From the NCBI RefSeq assembly GCF_026017845.1, contig NZ_CP100416.1, positions 844,589 to 908,588 on the forward strand: 64,000 nt of DNA, in the 5' to 3' direction. The notes beneath the pieces were generated by a model. The model was not told the DNA's origin. It made no database searches and was given only the letters and a program-made list of their open reading frames with translations. The position numbers and the translations under genes were made by a program. Source of the stretch: Amycolatopsis mediterranei. GTDB taxonomy: Bacteria; Actinomycetota; Actinomycetes; Mycobacteriales; Pseudonocardiaceae. Each line of letters begins with the position of its first letter. Positions within the stretch are counted from its first letter, which is position 1. This document shows positions 44,337 to 52,868 of this stretch, piece by piece.

Positions 44337-45734
44337 ATGTCCCGTTTACGCCGAATGGCGGCCCCGCTCGTGCTGGCCGTCGGGGGCGGCCTGTTCGCGG
44401 CGGCCCCGGCCGCGGAGGCCGCGCCGGCCGCCTGCGACACGACGAGCACGCCGTACACCTACGTCGTGACGTACCAGCCGGGCACCCGCGCGTCGGCCGT
44501 CGACAAGGAGCTGGCGGCCAAGTGCGGGACGAAGGTCGCCTACTACGCCCCGATCGGCGTCGCGATCGCCAGCTCGCGCAACGCGGACTTCCAGCAGAAG
44601 ATCGGCGTCTACCGGGCCTACTCCGGCGGCAAGGACGTGGCTTCCCAGGGCGCCGCGGCCTCGGCCCGCTCGCTGGGTGCGGTGCGGACGCTGGAGGACA
44701 CGCGGTCCGTGGCCGCCGCGGGTGACCTGTCCGCGCAGCAGTGGGACATGAAGGCGATCCACGCGCCCGAAGCGAACAAGATCTACCAGGGCAGCCGCGC
44801 GGTGACGGTCGGCGTGCTCGACTCGGGCATCGAGGCGACGCACCCGGCGCTGAAGGCGGCGGTCGACCCGGCCGCTTCGGCGGGCTGCATCACGGGGGCG
44901 CCGGACCTGACACCGGCCTCGTGGGCTCCGACGACGTCGGACCACGGCACGCACGTGGCGGGCACGATCGCCGGCAAGGACAAGGTGGCGGGCTTCACGG
45001 GCATCGCGCCGGGCGTGCGGCTGGCCTCGGTGAAGGTCGTCAACGACGCCGGCTACATCTTCCCGGAGTCGGCGGTCTGCGGGTTCGTCTGGGCCGCCGA
45101 GCACGGCTTCGCGGTGACGAACAACAGCTACTACATCGACCCGGGCATGTTCTTCTGCGCTCACGAACCCGGAGACGCGGCGGCTTTCGAGGCCGTCCGG
45201 CGCGCGATCGAGTTCTCGACGCGCCACGGCGTCCTGAACGTGTCGGCGGCGGGCAACTCGGGCTTTGACACGACAAAGCAGACGACCGACCCGAACCGCC
45301 CCCACCCGGTGGATTCGACGTGCGGCATCCTCCCGAAGGCGATCGACGGGGTCGTGAAGGTCTCGTCGGTCGGCTACGCGGGCACGAAGTCGTCGTTCAG
45401 CAACTACGGCGAGATCGACGTGACGGCCCCCGGCGGCGACTTCGGTCAAACCCCGCCGGAGGGAGCAGGGCCGTCGTGCCCGCTGTCGACGGTGGTCGGC
45501 GGCCAGTACGGCTCGAAGTGCGGCACATCGATGGCCTCCCCACACGCGGCGGGCGTGGCGGCGCTGATCGCCTCCCGCTTCCGGGGCATCCCGCCGCAGC
45601 TGCTGGCCAGGATCCTGGAGGGCGAGGCGGACGTGGTGAAGTGCCCGGCCACGGAGACGGAGTGCACGGGCCCGGCGAAGAACAATTCGTACTACGGCCA
45701 CGGCCTGGTAGACGCCCTGGACGCGGTGCGTTAG
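44337..45734 (+). CDS. secreted S8 family subtilisin-like serine protease
   Basis: A protein of 465 residues. The signal peptide is about residues 1-29 (cleavage after AEA or EAA). An inhibitor-type propeptide (YTYVVTYQPGTRASAVDKELAAKC) precedes the catalytic domain. The triad is Asp162 (VGVLDSGIEATHP), His203 (DHGTHVAGTIAG) and Ser398 (CGTSMASPHAAG), with AAGNS as the oxyanion residue. Cysteines suggest disulphides. ATG 44337 has GGAGGTGG close upstream. It ends in a strong terminator. Confidence 0.95.
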   Translation: MSRLRRMAAPLVLAVGGGLFAAAPAAEAAPAACDTTSTPYTYVVTYQPGTRASAVDKELAAKCGTKVAYYAPIGVAIASSRNADFQQKIGVYRAYSGGKDVASQGAAASARSLGAVRTLEDTRSVAAAGDLSAQQWDMKAIHAPEANKIYQGSRAVTVGVLDSGIEATHPALKAAVDPAASAGCITGAPDLTPASWAPTTSDHGTHVAGTIAGKDKVAGFTGIAPGVRLASVKVVNDAGYIFPESAVCGFVWAAEHGFAVTNNSYYIDPGMFFCAHEPGDAAAFEAVRRAIEFSTRHGVLNVSAAGNSGFDTTKQTTDPNRPHPVDSTCGILPKAIDGVVKVSSVGYAGTKSSFSNYGEIDVTAPGGDFGQTPPEGAGPSCPLSTVVGGQYGSKCGTSMASPHAAGVAALIASRFRGIPPQLLARILEGEADVVKCPATETECTGPAKNNSYYGHGLVDALDAVR

Positions 45735-45744
45735 GAGTCACCGA

Positions 45745-45779
45745 AAGGGCTCCTTCGCTCGCGAAGCGGAGGAGCCCTT
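45745..45779 (+). terminator. terminator of the S8 protease gene
   Basis: AAGGGCTCCT (45745-45754) pairs with AGGAGCCCTT (45770-45779), with an inner CTTCGC-TC-GCGAAG hairpin. The tail is C-rich rather than T-rich. Confidence 0.8.
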
Positions 45780-45879
45780 CCCCGGTTGGAGTACGGTCCA
45801 CCGCATTCACTTGACCGGGTGTATACAAGAGAAGACGTCGTCCGTGCCTCGGTGTAGCCTGACCGGACCAACTAGCAAT

Positions 45880-45999
45880 GAGCCGCCCACGGGGGGCTCG
45901 GGAATGGATTTCCATGTCAGGCGGCTCTGAGACGGGTGGTAACTGATCGTTCGATCAGCCACCTCCGCCCGGGCCGCCATTGGGGGTCCGGGCGTTTTT
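45880..45999 (+). ncRNA. candidate small RNA with its own terminator
   Basis: Three hairpins and a T-run follow each other in a gene-free region. Hairpin 1 is GAGCCGCC (45880-45887) with GGCGGCTC (45920-45927), or alternatively GAGCC with the local GGCTC at 45895-45899. Hairpin 2 is GGTGG/CCACC enclosing CTGATC-GTTC-GATCAG (45935-45963). Hairpin 3 is CGCCCGG (45966-45972) with CCGGGCG (45988-45994), followed by TTTTT. The protease transcript already ends at 45779 and no + gene follows for nearly 5 kb, so the T-run needs a separate transcript. TATACA at 45822 may be a -10 element; no clear -35 was found. The reading direction rests on the T-run. Confidence 0.6.
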
Positions 46000-46021
46000 C
46001 TCTTCGGCCCGGCTCTTCGGC

Positions 46022-46936
46022 TCAACTCTGCGAGTAGTCGGCGATGAAGCCCATCCGGTCTCCCATTTCGGGGGCCTCCGCCGAGAACTCGACCACGATG
46101 TCCTGACCGATCCGGTGGCGTTGCAGGTTCTGGGCGTTCTGGTTGCGGACCTTGAAGGCGGCGGGGGACCGGACGTTCCGGAAGACGACCCGGTGCTCGA
46201 ACTTGCCGACCTCCTTGGTGAACAGGACGTCGAAACTCTCCGGGGCGGTGCCGTTCATCAGGTCGGCCGAATAGCCCGGCCAATCCCATTCGACGGTGAT
46301 GAGGTCACCGGCCTGGACCACCGTGCCCAGGTGGATGTAGATGTCCAGCTTCGGCTTTCCGTCCGCGGTGAACGTCCACACCGACGTGCCGTCGGCGCGG
46401 GTCCTCTGGTCGACGTCGTCCTCGCCGGCGTGGTAGGCGTGGCACCGGACCTTGCGCCGGTCGCGGTTCGTCAGACGGGTGGTGCCGTAGTAGACGAGGT
46501 TGACCGAGACGTACCGCAAGGTGCCGTTCGCGGCCGCGTCGAGCACCAGGTCCCGGCGGCAGTGCGCGTCGCCGTTTTCTTCGACGGTCACTTCCTGCCG
46601 CCATTCCCGCACCGACAACGGCGAAGGGGAATGCGTTTGGTCGGCGTAGGTGTGCAGGAGCTCTTCGATGTGCTTGAGCTTGCCGCGGAGACGCTGGGTG
46701 CCCGCGAAGGAAAGCGCACTCACCAGCACGAAGAGGCAGGCGGCCGCCGTGGCGAACGTGACCCGCAGCCAGGCGAGCCCGAGGACCTGGCCGAGGAGAC
46801 CGACGGTGCCCAGTGACGCGAGCGTCCCGGTGAGGGTGCGGAAATAGCCGTAGCGGAAGACGTGTTCTTCGAGGTCTGCGACGAGGGGCGCCAGTCTGCG
46901 GGAAACAATGCGGCGAAGATCCGAACTTCCACCCAT
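46022..46936 (-). CDS. two-helix membrane protein with soluble C-terminal domain
   Basis: A protein of 304 residues. Two helices (about 34-52 and 56-78) follow an amphipathic N-terminus. A coiled-coil-like segment (RLRGKLKHIEELLHTYADQ) leads to a beta-rich domain: EWRQEVTVEENGDAHCRRDLVLDAAANGTLRYVSVNLVYYG, then YSADLMNGTAPESFDVLF. The soluble part may be an SMODS-associated-like or receptor domain, but I cannot place it in a family. It is upstream of the SDH terminator and downstream of the candidate RNA. Confidence 0.78.
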   Translation of the reverse strand: MGGSSDLRRIVSRRLAPLVADLEEHVFRYGYFRTLTGTLASLGTVGLLGQVLGLAWLRVTFATAAACLFVLVSALSFAGTQRLRGKLKHIEELLHTYADQTHSPSPLSVREWRQEVTVEENGDAHCRRDLVLDAAANGTLRYVSVNLVYYGTTRLTNRDRRKVRCHAYHAGEDDVDQRTRADGTSVWTFTADGKPKLDIYIHLGTVVQAGDLITVEWDWPGYSADLMNGTAPESFDVLFTKEVGKFEHRVVFRNVRSPAAFKVRNQNAQNLQRHRIGQDIVVEFSAEAPEMGDRMGFIADYSQS

Positions 46937-47012
46937 ACGCTCGCATCCTGTAATCGGTGTCGACCCTTCAGGCTAGCCCACCCCCACACCGTTGCCCAGG
47001 ACAAAAGAATGG

Positions 47013-47051
47013 CGAAAGGCCCTCCGGCACGCGTTGCCGGAGGGCCTTTCG
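47013..47051 (-). terminator. strong terminator after sdhB
   Basis: CGAAAGGCCCTCCGGCA (47013-47029) pairs with TGCCGGAGGGCCTTTCG (47035-47051) over 17 bp without mismatch. Read in the direction of sdhB it is followed by ATTCTTTT. Confidence 0.95.
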
Positions 47052-47066
47052 GGTGTTGCTGGAAAC

Positions 47067-47837
47067 TCAGACGCGCTTGAACAGCAGGGCGCGCTTCACT
47101 TCCTGGATCGCCTTGGTCACCTGGATCCCACGGGGACACGCGTCCGTGCAGTTGAACGTCGTGCGGCAGCGCCACACACCCTCGCCGTCGTTGAGGATGT
47201 CCAGGCGCTCCTCGGCCCCTTCGTCGCGGGAGTCGAAGATGAACCTGTGGGCGTTGACGATCGCCGCCGGGCCGAAGTACGAGCCGTCGTTCCAGTACAC
47301 CGGGCACGATGACGTGCAGCACGCGCACAGGATGCACTTCGTCGTGTCGTCGAAGCGGTCGCGGTCCGCCTGGGACTGGATGCGCTCGCGCGTCGGCTCG
47401 TTGCCGTACGTGATCAGGTACGGCTTGATCGCGCGGTAGGCCTCGAAGAACGGGTCCATGTCGACGTAGAGGTCCTTCAACGTCGTCAGGCCCTTGATCG
47501 GGGCGATCGTGATCGTCGTCTGCTTGCCGTCCTTCGCCAGGAGGTCCTTCATGAGGACCTTGCACGCCAGGCGGTTGATGCCGTTGATCTGCATCGCGTC
47601 GGACCCGCACACGCCGTGCGCGCAGGAGCGGCGGAACGAGAACGTCCCGTCGATGTAGTCCTTGACGTAGAACAGCAGGTTCAGCAGGCGGTCGGTGCGC
47701 TGCGCCGGGACGTCGTAGGACTCCCAGTGCGGCTCCGAATCCACCTCCGGGTTGAACCGGAGGATCTTCAGCGTGACCGTGATCGGGGTGTGTTCGTCCG
47801 AAGCGGCCGGAGCGTCTTCAGTGGTTGCCGCAGTCAT
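47067..47837 (-). CDS. sdhB: succinate dehydrogenase iron-sulfur subunit
   Basis: A protein of 256 residues. The 2Fe-2S ligands are in RRSCAHGVCGSDAM and NRLAC, and the 4Fe-4S and 3Fe-4S ligands in CILCACCTSSCP and CRTTFNCTDACPRGI. It passes electrons from SdhA to the membrane subunits. The ATG overlaps the sdhA stop (TGATG). A strong terminator follows. Confidence 0.97.
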   Translation of the reverse strand: MTAATTEDAPAASDEHTPITVTLKILRFNPEVDSEPHWESYDVPAQRTDRLLNLLFYVKDYIDGTFSFRRSCAHGVCGSDAMQINGINRLACKVLMKDLLAKDGKQTTITIAPIKGLTTLKDLYVDMDPFFEAYRAIKPYLITYGNEPTRERIQSQADRDRFDDTTKCILCACCTSSCPVYWNDGSYFGPAAIVNAHRFIFDSRDEGAEERLDILNDGEGVWRCRTTFNCTDACPRGIQVTKAIQEVKRALLFKRV

Positions 47838-49591
47838 CAGTACTTCCGCTCCATCGGTTCGTAGCGGGTGAAGGTCACGGGCTTGTAGTCGAGCCGGATG
47901 TCCGAGGACAGCCCCGCGCCCTGCTTGTAGGCCATGGTGTGGCGCATGAAGTTCGTGTCGTCGCGGGTGGGGTAGTCCTCGCGGGCGTGGCCGCCGCGGG
48001 ACTCCTTGCGCGCCAGCGCGCCCACGACCAGGACCTCGGCCAGCTCCAGCAGGAAGCCGAGCTCGACGGCCTCGAGCAGGTCGGTGTTGTACCGCTTGCC
48101 CTTGTCCGACACGGTGATCCGCTGGTACCGCTCCTTGAGCGCCTGGACGTCGGTCAGCGCCTGCTTCAGCGTGTCCTCGGTCCGGTACACCGAAGCGTGC
48201 GAGTCCATCGTCTGCTGCATTTCCTTGCGGATGTCGGCGACGCGCTCGTCGCCGTGCTCCGACAGCAGGCCCGCGAGCTGCTCTTCCACCAGCTTCGTGG
48301 GATCCGCAGGCAGCTCGACGTGCTCGTGCGCCAGCGCGTACTCCGCGGCCGCGATGCCGGCGCGGCGGCCGAACACGTTGATGTCGAGCAGCGAGTTCGT
48401 GCCGAGCCGGTTCGAACCGTGCACGGACACGCACGCGACCTCGCCCGCGGCGTACAGGCCAGGAATGACGTTCTCGTTGTCCCGCAACGCTTCGCCGTGG
48501 ATGTTGGTCGGAATGCCGCCCATCACGTAGTGGCAGGTCGGGAAGACCGGCACCGGCTCCTTCACCGGGTCGACGCCCAGGTAGGTCCGGGAGAACTCCA
48601 TGATGTCCGGGAGCTTCGCGTTCAGCGTCTCCTCGGGGATGTGCGTGACGTCCAGGACGACGTAGTCCTTGTTCGGCCCGCACCCGCGGCCCTGCAGCAC
48701 TTCCTGCACCATCGAGCGGGCGACGATGTCGCGCGGCGCGAGGTCCTTGATGGTGGGGGCGTAGCGCTCCATGAACCGCTCGCCGGAGGCGTTGCGCAGG
48801 ATCCCGCCCTCGCCGCGGACGGCTTCCGAGATCAGGATGCCCAGGCCCGCGAGGCCGGTCGGGTGGAACTGGAAGAACTCCATGTCCTCGAGCGGGAGGC
48901 CCTTGCGGAAGATGATGCCGAGGCCGTCACCGGTGAGGGTGTGCGCGTTCGACGTCGTCTTGAAGATCTTGCCCGCGCCGCCGGTGGCGAACACGATGGA
49001 CTTCGCCTGGAAGACGTGCAGCTCGCCGGTGGCCAGCTCGTAGGCGACAACGCCGGAAGCGACCGGGTTGCCGTCCTCGTCCGGCGTGGTGACGAGGTCG
49101 AGCACATAGAACTCGTTGAAGAACTCCGTGCCGTACTTGACGCAGTTCTGGTACAGCGTCTGCAGGATCATGTGGCCAGTGCGGTCGGCGGCGTAGCAGG
49201 CGCGGCGGACCGCGGCCTTGCCGTGGTCACGCGTGTGGCCGCCGAAGCGGCGCTGGTCGATCTTGCCCTCGGGCGTGCGGTTGAACGGCAGGCCCATCTT
49301 CTCGAGGTCGAGGACCGCGTCGATGGCCTCCTTCGCCATGATCTCGGCGGCGTCCTGGTCGACCAGGTAGTCGCCGCCCTTGATCGTGTCGAAGGTGTGC
49401 CACTCCCAGTTGTCCTCTTCGACGTTCGCCAGCGCGGCGCACATGCCGCCCTGGGCCGCGCCGGTGTGGGACCGGGTCGGGTAGAGCTTGGTGAGGACCG
49501 CGGTGCGGGCGCGCTGGCCGGACTCGATGGCCGCGCGCATCCCGGCGCCGCCGGCGCCGACGATCACCACGTCGTACTTGTGGAACTGCAT
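47837..49591 (-). CDS. sdhA: succinate dehydrogenase flavoprotein subunit
   Basis: A protein of 584 residues that oxidises succinate to fumarate. The FAD-binding start is YDVVIVGAGGAGMRAA, and the covalent FAD-linking histidine is His42 in TRSHTGAAQGG. The active-site stretch RRFGGHTRDHGK and HPTGLAGLGILISEAVRGEGGIL are in place. ATG 49591 has GGAG upstream. The order C-D-A-B matches M. tuberculosis sdhCDAB (Rv3316-Rv3319). Confidence 0.97.
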   Translation of the reverse strand: MQFHKYDVVIVGAGGAGMRAAIESGQRARTAVLTKLYPTRSHTGAAQGGMCAALANVEEDNWEWHTFDTIKGGDYLVDQDAAEIMAKEAIDAVLDLEKMGLPFNRTPEGKIDQRRFGGHTRDHGKAAVRRACYAADRTGHMILQTLYQNCVKYGTEFFNEFYVLDLVTTPDEDGNPVASGVVAYELATGELHVFQAKSIVFATGGAGKIFKTTSNAHTLTGDGLGIIFRKGLPLEDMEFFQFHPTGLAGLGILISEAVRGEGGILRNASGERFMERYAPTIKDLAPRDIVARSMVQEVLQGRGCGPNKDYVVLDVTHIPEETLNAKLPDIMEFSRTYLGVDPVKEPVPVFPTCHYVMGGIPTNIHGEALRDNENVIPGLYAAGEVACVSVHGSNRLGTNSLLDINVFGRRAGIAAAEYALAHEHVELPADPTKLVEEQLAGLLSEHGDERVADIRKEMQQTMDSHASVYRTEDTLKQALTDVQALKERYQRITVSDKGKRYNTDLLEAVELGFLLELAEVLVVGALARKESRGGHAREDYPTRDDTNFMRHTMAYKQGAGLSSDIRLDYKPVTFTRYEPMERKY

Positions 49592-49611
49592 CGAAAAAGT
49601 CTCCGAGACTT

Positions 49612-50025
49612 TTAGTTCGCGGGCATGTTCGGGTCGAACGTGAAGATCACCATCGTGCCGACGGCCAGGATCAGCACCATCGAGACGTACAGCAGGATCT
49701 TCAGCCAGAACCGCGTGCTGTCCTTGCGGGCGTAGTCGTCGATGATCGTGCGCAGCCCGTTGCCGCCGTGGATCTCGGCGAGCCACAGCATCAGCAGGTC
49801 CCAGAACTGCCAGAACGGCGAGGCCCAGCGGCCGGCGACGAAGCCCCAGTTGATCCGGTGCACGCCGCCGTCGAGGATGTTCATGATCAGCAGGTGGCCG
49901 AGCACCAGGATGACCAGGACCAGCCCGGAGATCCGCATGAACAGCCAGCTGTAGAGCTCGAAGTTGCTCCGGCGCGCGGCCGGGCGCTTCGGCGCGCGCG
50001 GGTTCGCGAGGGCGAGGTCGGCCAT
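49612..50025 (-). CDS. sdhD: succinate dehydrogenase hydrophobic membrane anchor subunit
   Basis: A protein of 137 residues with three helices. FELYSWLFMRISGLVLVILVLGHLLIMNI has the heme- and quinone-region arginine and histidine. WLAEIHGGNGLRTIIDDYARK follows. It lies between sdhC and sdhA with 1- and 20-bp gaps. Confidence 0.93.
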   Translation of the reverse strand: MADLALANPRAPKRPAARRSNFELYSWLFMRISGLVLVILVLGHLLIMNILDGGVHRINWGFVAGRWASPFWQFWDLLMLWLAEIHGGNGLRTIIDDYARKDSTRFWLKILLYVSMVLILAVGTMVIFTFDPNMPAN

Positions 50026-50026
50026 G

Positions 50027-50470
50027 TCAGTTACCCCCGAAGAGCATTTCGGCGGTGCGCTTCAGCATGAAGAACGCACCGGGGACCATCACGACGACCC
50101 AGACCACGCCGATGACCCACAGCATCGCCTTCTGCAGCTTCGGGCCCTTCGACCAGAAGTCGACCAGCATGACGCGGATGCCGTTCAGCGCGTGGAACAG
50201 CACCGCGCCGACCAGGCCGACCTCGAGGAGGTTGACGATCGGCGTCTTGTAGGTCTCGATGACCTGGTCGTAGGTGTTCGGCGACACGCGCACCAGCGCG
50301 GTGTCGAGCACGTGCACGAACAGGAAGAAGAATGTGAGCACGCCGGTGATGCGGTGCAGCACCCAGGACCACATGCCGGGGTCGCCCCGGTAGAAGGTCC
50401 CCTGCCGGCGTGAGGCACCCGCCCGATCGCTCGCCTCTGCCGCGGGGGCAGTGCTCGCCGTGGTGGACAT
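50027..50470 (-). CDS. sdhC: succinate dehydrogenase cytochrome b556 subunit
   Basis: A protein of 147 residues with three helices. GDPGMWSWVLHRITGVLTFFFLFVHVLDTALV carries the conserved HRxTG and heme-ligand histidine region, and LFHALNGIRVMLVDFW is the second signature. ATG 50470 was chosen. It is the first gene of sdhCDAB. Confidence 0.93.
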   Translation of the reverse strand: MSTTASTAPAAEASDRAGASRRQGTFYRGDPGMWSWVLHRITGVLTFFFLFVHVLDTALVRVSPNTYDQVIETYKTPIVNLLEVGLVGAVLFHALNGIRVMLVDFWSKGPKLQKAMLWVIGVVWVVVMVPGAFFMLKRTAEMLFGGN

Positions 50471-50865
50471 CGGTGAACGGCCTCCAACGTCTGACTGTGC
50501 GCCCGGTGGCCGGTGAGGTCCGCAGTCGCTGCCGGAGGGGGCGGCAATGCCGAAGTCAACGTCATCGAGCCTGGATGAATCGGATGCTAGACCCGCACCC
50601 GGAACGTGACTCACCTCCGGGTTCCCCTCTGTGATGGACCAGACACCGGCGCTCCGGCACCGCCACCCGGCGGTGTGGTGCAGCGCACTCGGCGGTGCGG
50701 CGCTGTCGGGTGTCCCGATGACCGGAGATCCGACGTCTAAGAGATCTGATATCTGATGCGCTAGGCCGAACGGCTGGTGATATCCGTGTGTCATTGACCA
50801 ACCAGAACGTCGTCCCTAGCGTCGCTCGGACAAACATCGGATCTCTCACGATGGGGTGACGTCTG
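50471..50865. other. 395-bp divergent intergenic region
   Basis: It separates sdhC from the GH27 gene. On the + side, TTGACC (50794-50799) and TAGCGT (50817-50822) with a 17-bp spacer make a good promoter for the glycosidase gene. An ATCTGAT-ATCTGAT tandem at 50744-50757 precedes it. I found no convincing sdhC promoter by eye and no gene. Confidence 0.6.
50794..50822 (+). promoter_or_regulatory. probable promoter of the GH27-GH97 operon
   Basis: TTGACC, 17-bp spacer, TAGCGT (TAnnnT consensus of actinobacterial housekeeping promoters), 43 bp upstream of the GTG. Confidence 0.6.
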
Positions 50866-52857
50866 GTGAGACGACTCGGCCTGGTGATCGCCGTCGCGGC
50901 CCTGCTGCCCGTGGTGTCGGTCACGCCCGCACAAGCCCTGCCCGACGGACTGGCGCTGACCCCTCCGATGGGCTTCAACAACTGGAACACCACCGGCTGC
51001 GCCGTCGACGAGCAGCTCATCCGCGACACCGCGGACATCTTCGTCGACAAAGGACTCAAGGCCGCCGGGTACCAGTACGTCAACGTCGACGACTGCTGGG
51101 CCGAGCCGGAGCGCGACGCCGACGGGCGTATGCAGGCCAACAAGGCCCGCTTCCCCGGCGGCATCAAGGCGCTCGCCGACTACGTCCACTCGAAAGGGCT
51201 CAAGTTCGGCCTCTACACGAGTGCGGGCACGCTGACCTGCGCCAAGACCCAGCCGGGCGCGCTCGACCACGAGGACGTCGACGCGCAGACGTTCGCGGAC
51301 TGGGGCGTCGACTACCTCAAGTACGACAACTGCAACAACCAAGGCCGCCCGGCGCTCGAGCGCTACACGAAGATGCGCGACGCGCTGAAGAAGACCGGTC
51401 GCCCGATCGTGTATTCGCTCTGCGAGTGGGGCGAGAACAAGCCGTGGACGTGGGGTGCCGACGTCGGGCACCTGTGGCGGACCACCGGCGACATCAAGGA
51501 CAACTGGGCCAAGGTGCTCCAGATCCTCAAGGCGAACGCGCCGCTGGCGCCGTACGCCGGGCCGGGGCACTGGAACGATCCCGACATGCTCGAGGTCGGC
51601 AACGGCGGGATGACGACCGAGGAGTACCGCTCCCACTTCTCGCTGTGGGCGATGATGGCCGCCCCGCTGCTCATCGGCGCCGACCTGCGCAAGGTGTCGC
51701 CGGCGAACTTCGACGTCCTGCGCAACGCCGAGGTCATCGCGCTCGACCAGGACCGCCGCGGCGTCCAGGCGCGGGTGCTGTCCAACCAGGACGGACACTG
51801 GGTGTTCGCCAAGCCCCTGGACGGCGGAGACGTGGCGATCGCGCTGTTCAACGAGACGACGTCGTCCGCCACGATCGGCACCACCGCGGCGGACGCCGGG
51901 CTGCCGCAGGCCGCCGGGTACACCGCCCGCGACCTCTGGGCGCACCGCGACCTCCAGACGGCGGGCCGGCTCTCCGCGGTCGTCCCGCCGCACGCGACGG
52001 TCGTCTACCGGGTCCACGCGGGTGGGGCGTGGTGGCGGAACGCGCCGCTGGTGAGCACCGGCATCGAGCTGGCTTCGCCGGTCCCGGGCGTCCCGGGCGA
52101 GATCACGCCCGCCGGGAAGCCGTTCGAGGTCACGGTGTCGGCGACCGACGAGGCCCGCGCCCCGGTGTTCGACCCCCGCGTGACGCTGACCGCACCCGCG
52201 GGTTGGCGCGTCGAGCAGGTGGCCCGGCCGTGGCAGGTCGTGCTCGGGACCGGGGAGACCGCGGCCGGCCGCTGGCGGGTCACCCCGCCCGCCGGGACCG
52301 AGGGCACGACGGCGGTGCTGCACGGCGGCGTCACCTACCGCGCGCTCGGGTTCGGGCAGCTCACCTGGGCCGGTGACCAGCAGCTGACCGTGCCGGCGGC
52401 GCCGCCCACCGCGTCCGCGTGGGCGAGCGACCTGCGCTGGGCCGCGGAGAAGAACGGCTACGGCCCGGTCGAGCGGGACATGTCCAACGGCAGCATCCCC
52501 GCCGGCGACGGCAAGCCCCTGACCATCAACGGCGTCGTCTACCCCAAGGGCCTCGGGGCGCACGCGCCCAGCGAAGTCGTCTTCTACCTGGGCGGGCGCT
52601 GCACGGCGTTCACCGCGGACGTCGGCGTCGACGACGAGCGCGAGGCGACGAACAAGCAGGGCTCGGCGACGTTCGAGGTCTACGCGGACGGGACGAAGGC
52701 GGCCGCGACGGGCGTCCGGACGTGGCAGGACCCCGCACTGCCGCTGGCGGCGGACCTGCACGGGGCGCAGTACCTGCGGCTCGTCGTCACCGACGGCGGC
52801 GACGGCAACTCCTACGACCGCAGCGACTGGGCCGGCGCCCGGCTGACTTGCGCCTGA
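50866..52857 (+). CDS. secreted GH27 alpha-galactosidase with NEW3 and NPCBM domains
   Basis: A protein of 663 residues. The signal peptide is residues 1-24 or so. The GH27 catalytic domain (about 28-380) has LALTPPMGFNNWNTTGC, Asp154 (YLKYDNCNNQG, nucleophile) and Asp209 (WRTTGDIKDNW, acid/base). A NEW3-type sandwich (about 390-510) and a C-terminal NPCBM sugar-binding domain (about 520-663: GLGAHAPSEVVFYLGGRC, DVGVDDE) follow. It removes terminal alpha-galactose or beta-L-arabinopyranose from plant polymers. A promoter lies at 50794. The GH97 gene follows 11 bp later. Confidence 0.93.
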   Translation: MRRLGLVIAVAALLPVVSVTPAQALPDGLALTPPMGFNNWNTTGCAVDEQLIRDTADIFVDKGLKAAGYQYVNVDDCWAEPERDADGRMQANKARFPGGIKALADYVHSKGLKFGLYTSAGTLTCAKTQPGALDHEDVDAQTFADWGVDYLKYDNCNNQGRPALERYTKMRDALKKTGRPIVYSLCEWGENKPWTWGADVGHLWRTTGDIKDNWAKVLQILKANAPLAPYAGPGHWNDPDMLEVGNGGMTTEEYRSHFSLWAMMAAPLLIGADLRKVSPANFDVLRNAEVIALDQDRRGVQARVLSNQDGHWVFAKPLDGGDVAIALFNETTSSATIGTTAADAGLPQAAGYTARDLWAHRDLQTAGRLSAVVPPHATVVYRVHAGGAWWRNAPLVSTGIELASPVPGVPGEITPAGKPFEVTVSATDEARAPVFDPRVTLTAPAGWRVEQVARPWQVVLGTGETAAGRWRVTPPAGTEGTTAVLHGGVTYRALGFGQLTWAGDQQLTVPAAPPTASAWASDLRWAAEKNGYGPVERDMSNGSIPAGDGKPLTINGVVYPKGLGAHAPSEVVFYLGGRCTAFTADVGVDDEREATNKQGSATFEVYADGTKAAATGVRTWQDPALPLAADLHGAQYLRLVVTDGGDGNSYDRSDWAGARLTCA

Positions 52858-52868
52858 AGGGACTTCGC

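Noticed and set aside
50562..51167. Minus-strand frame across the sdhC-GH27 gap
   Set aside because: It overlaps the start of the GH27 gene, including its signal peptide, and has no protein-like features.
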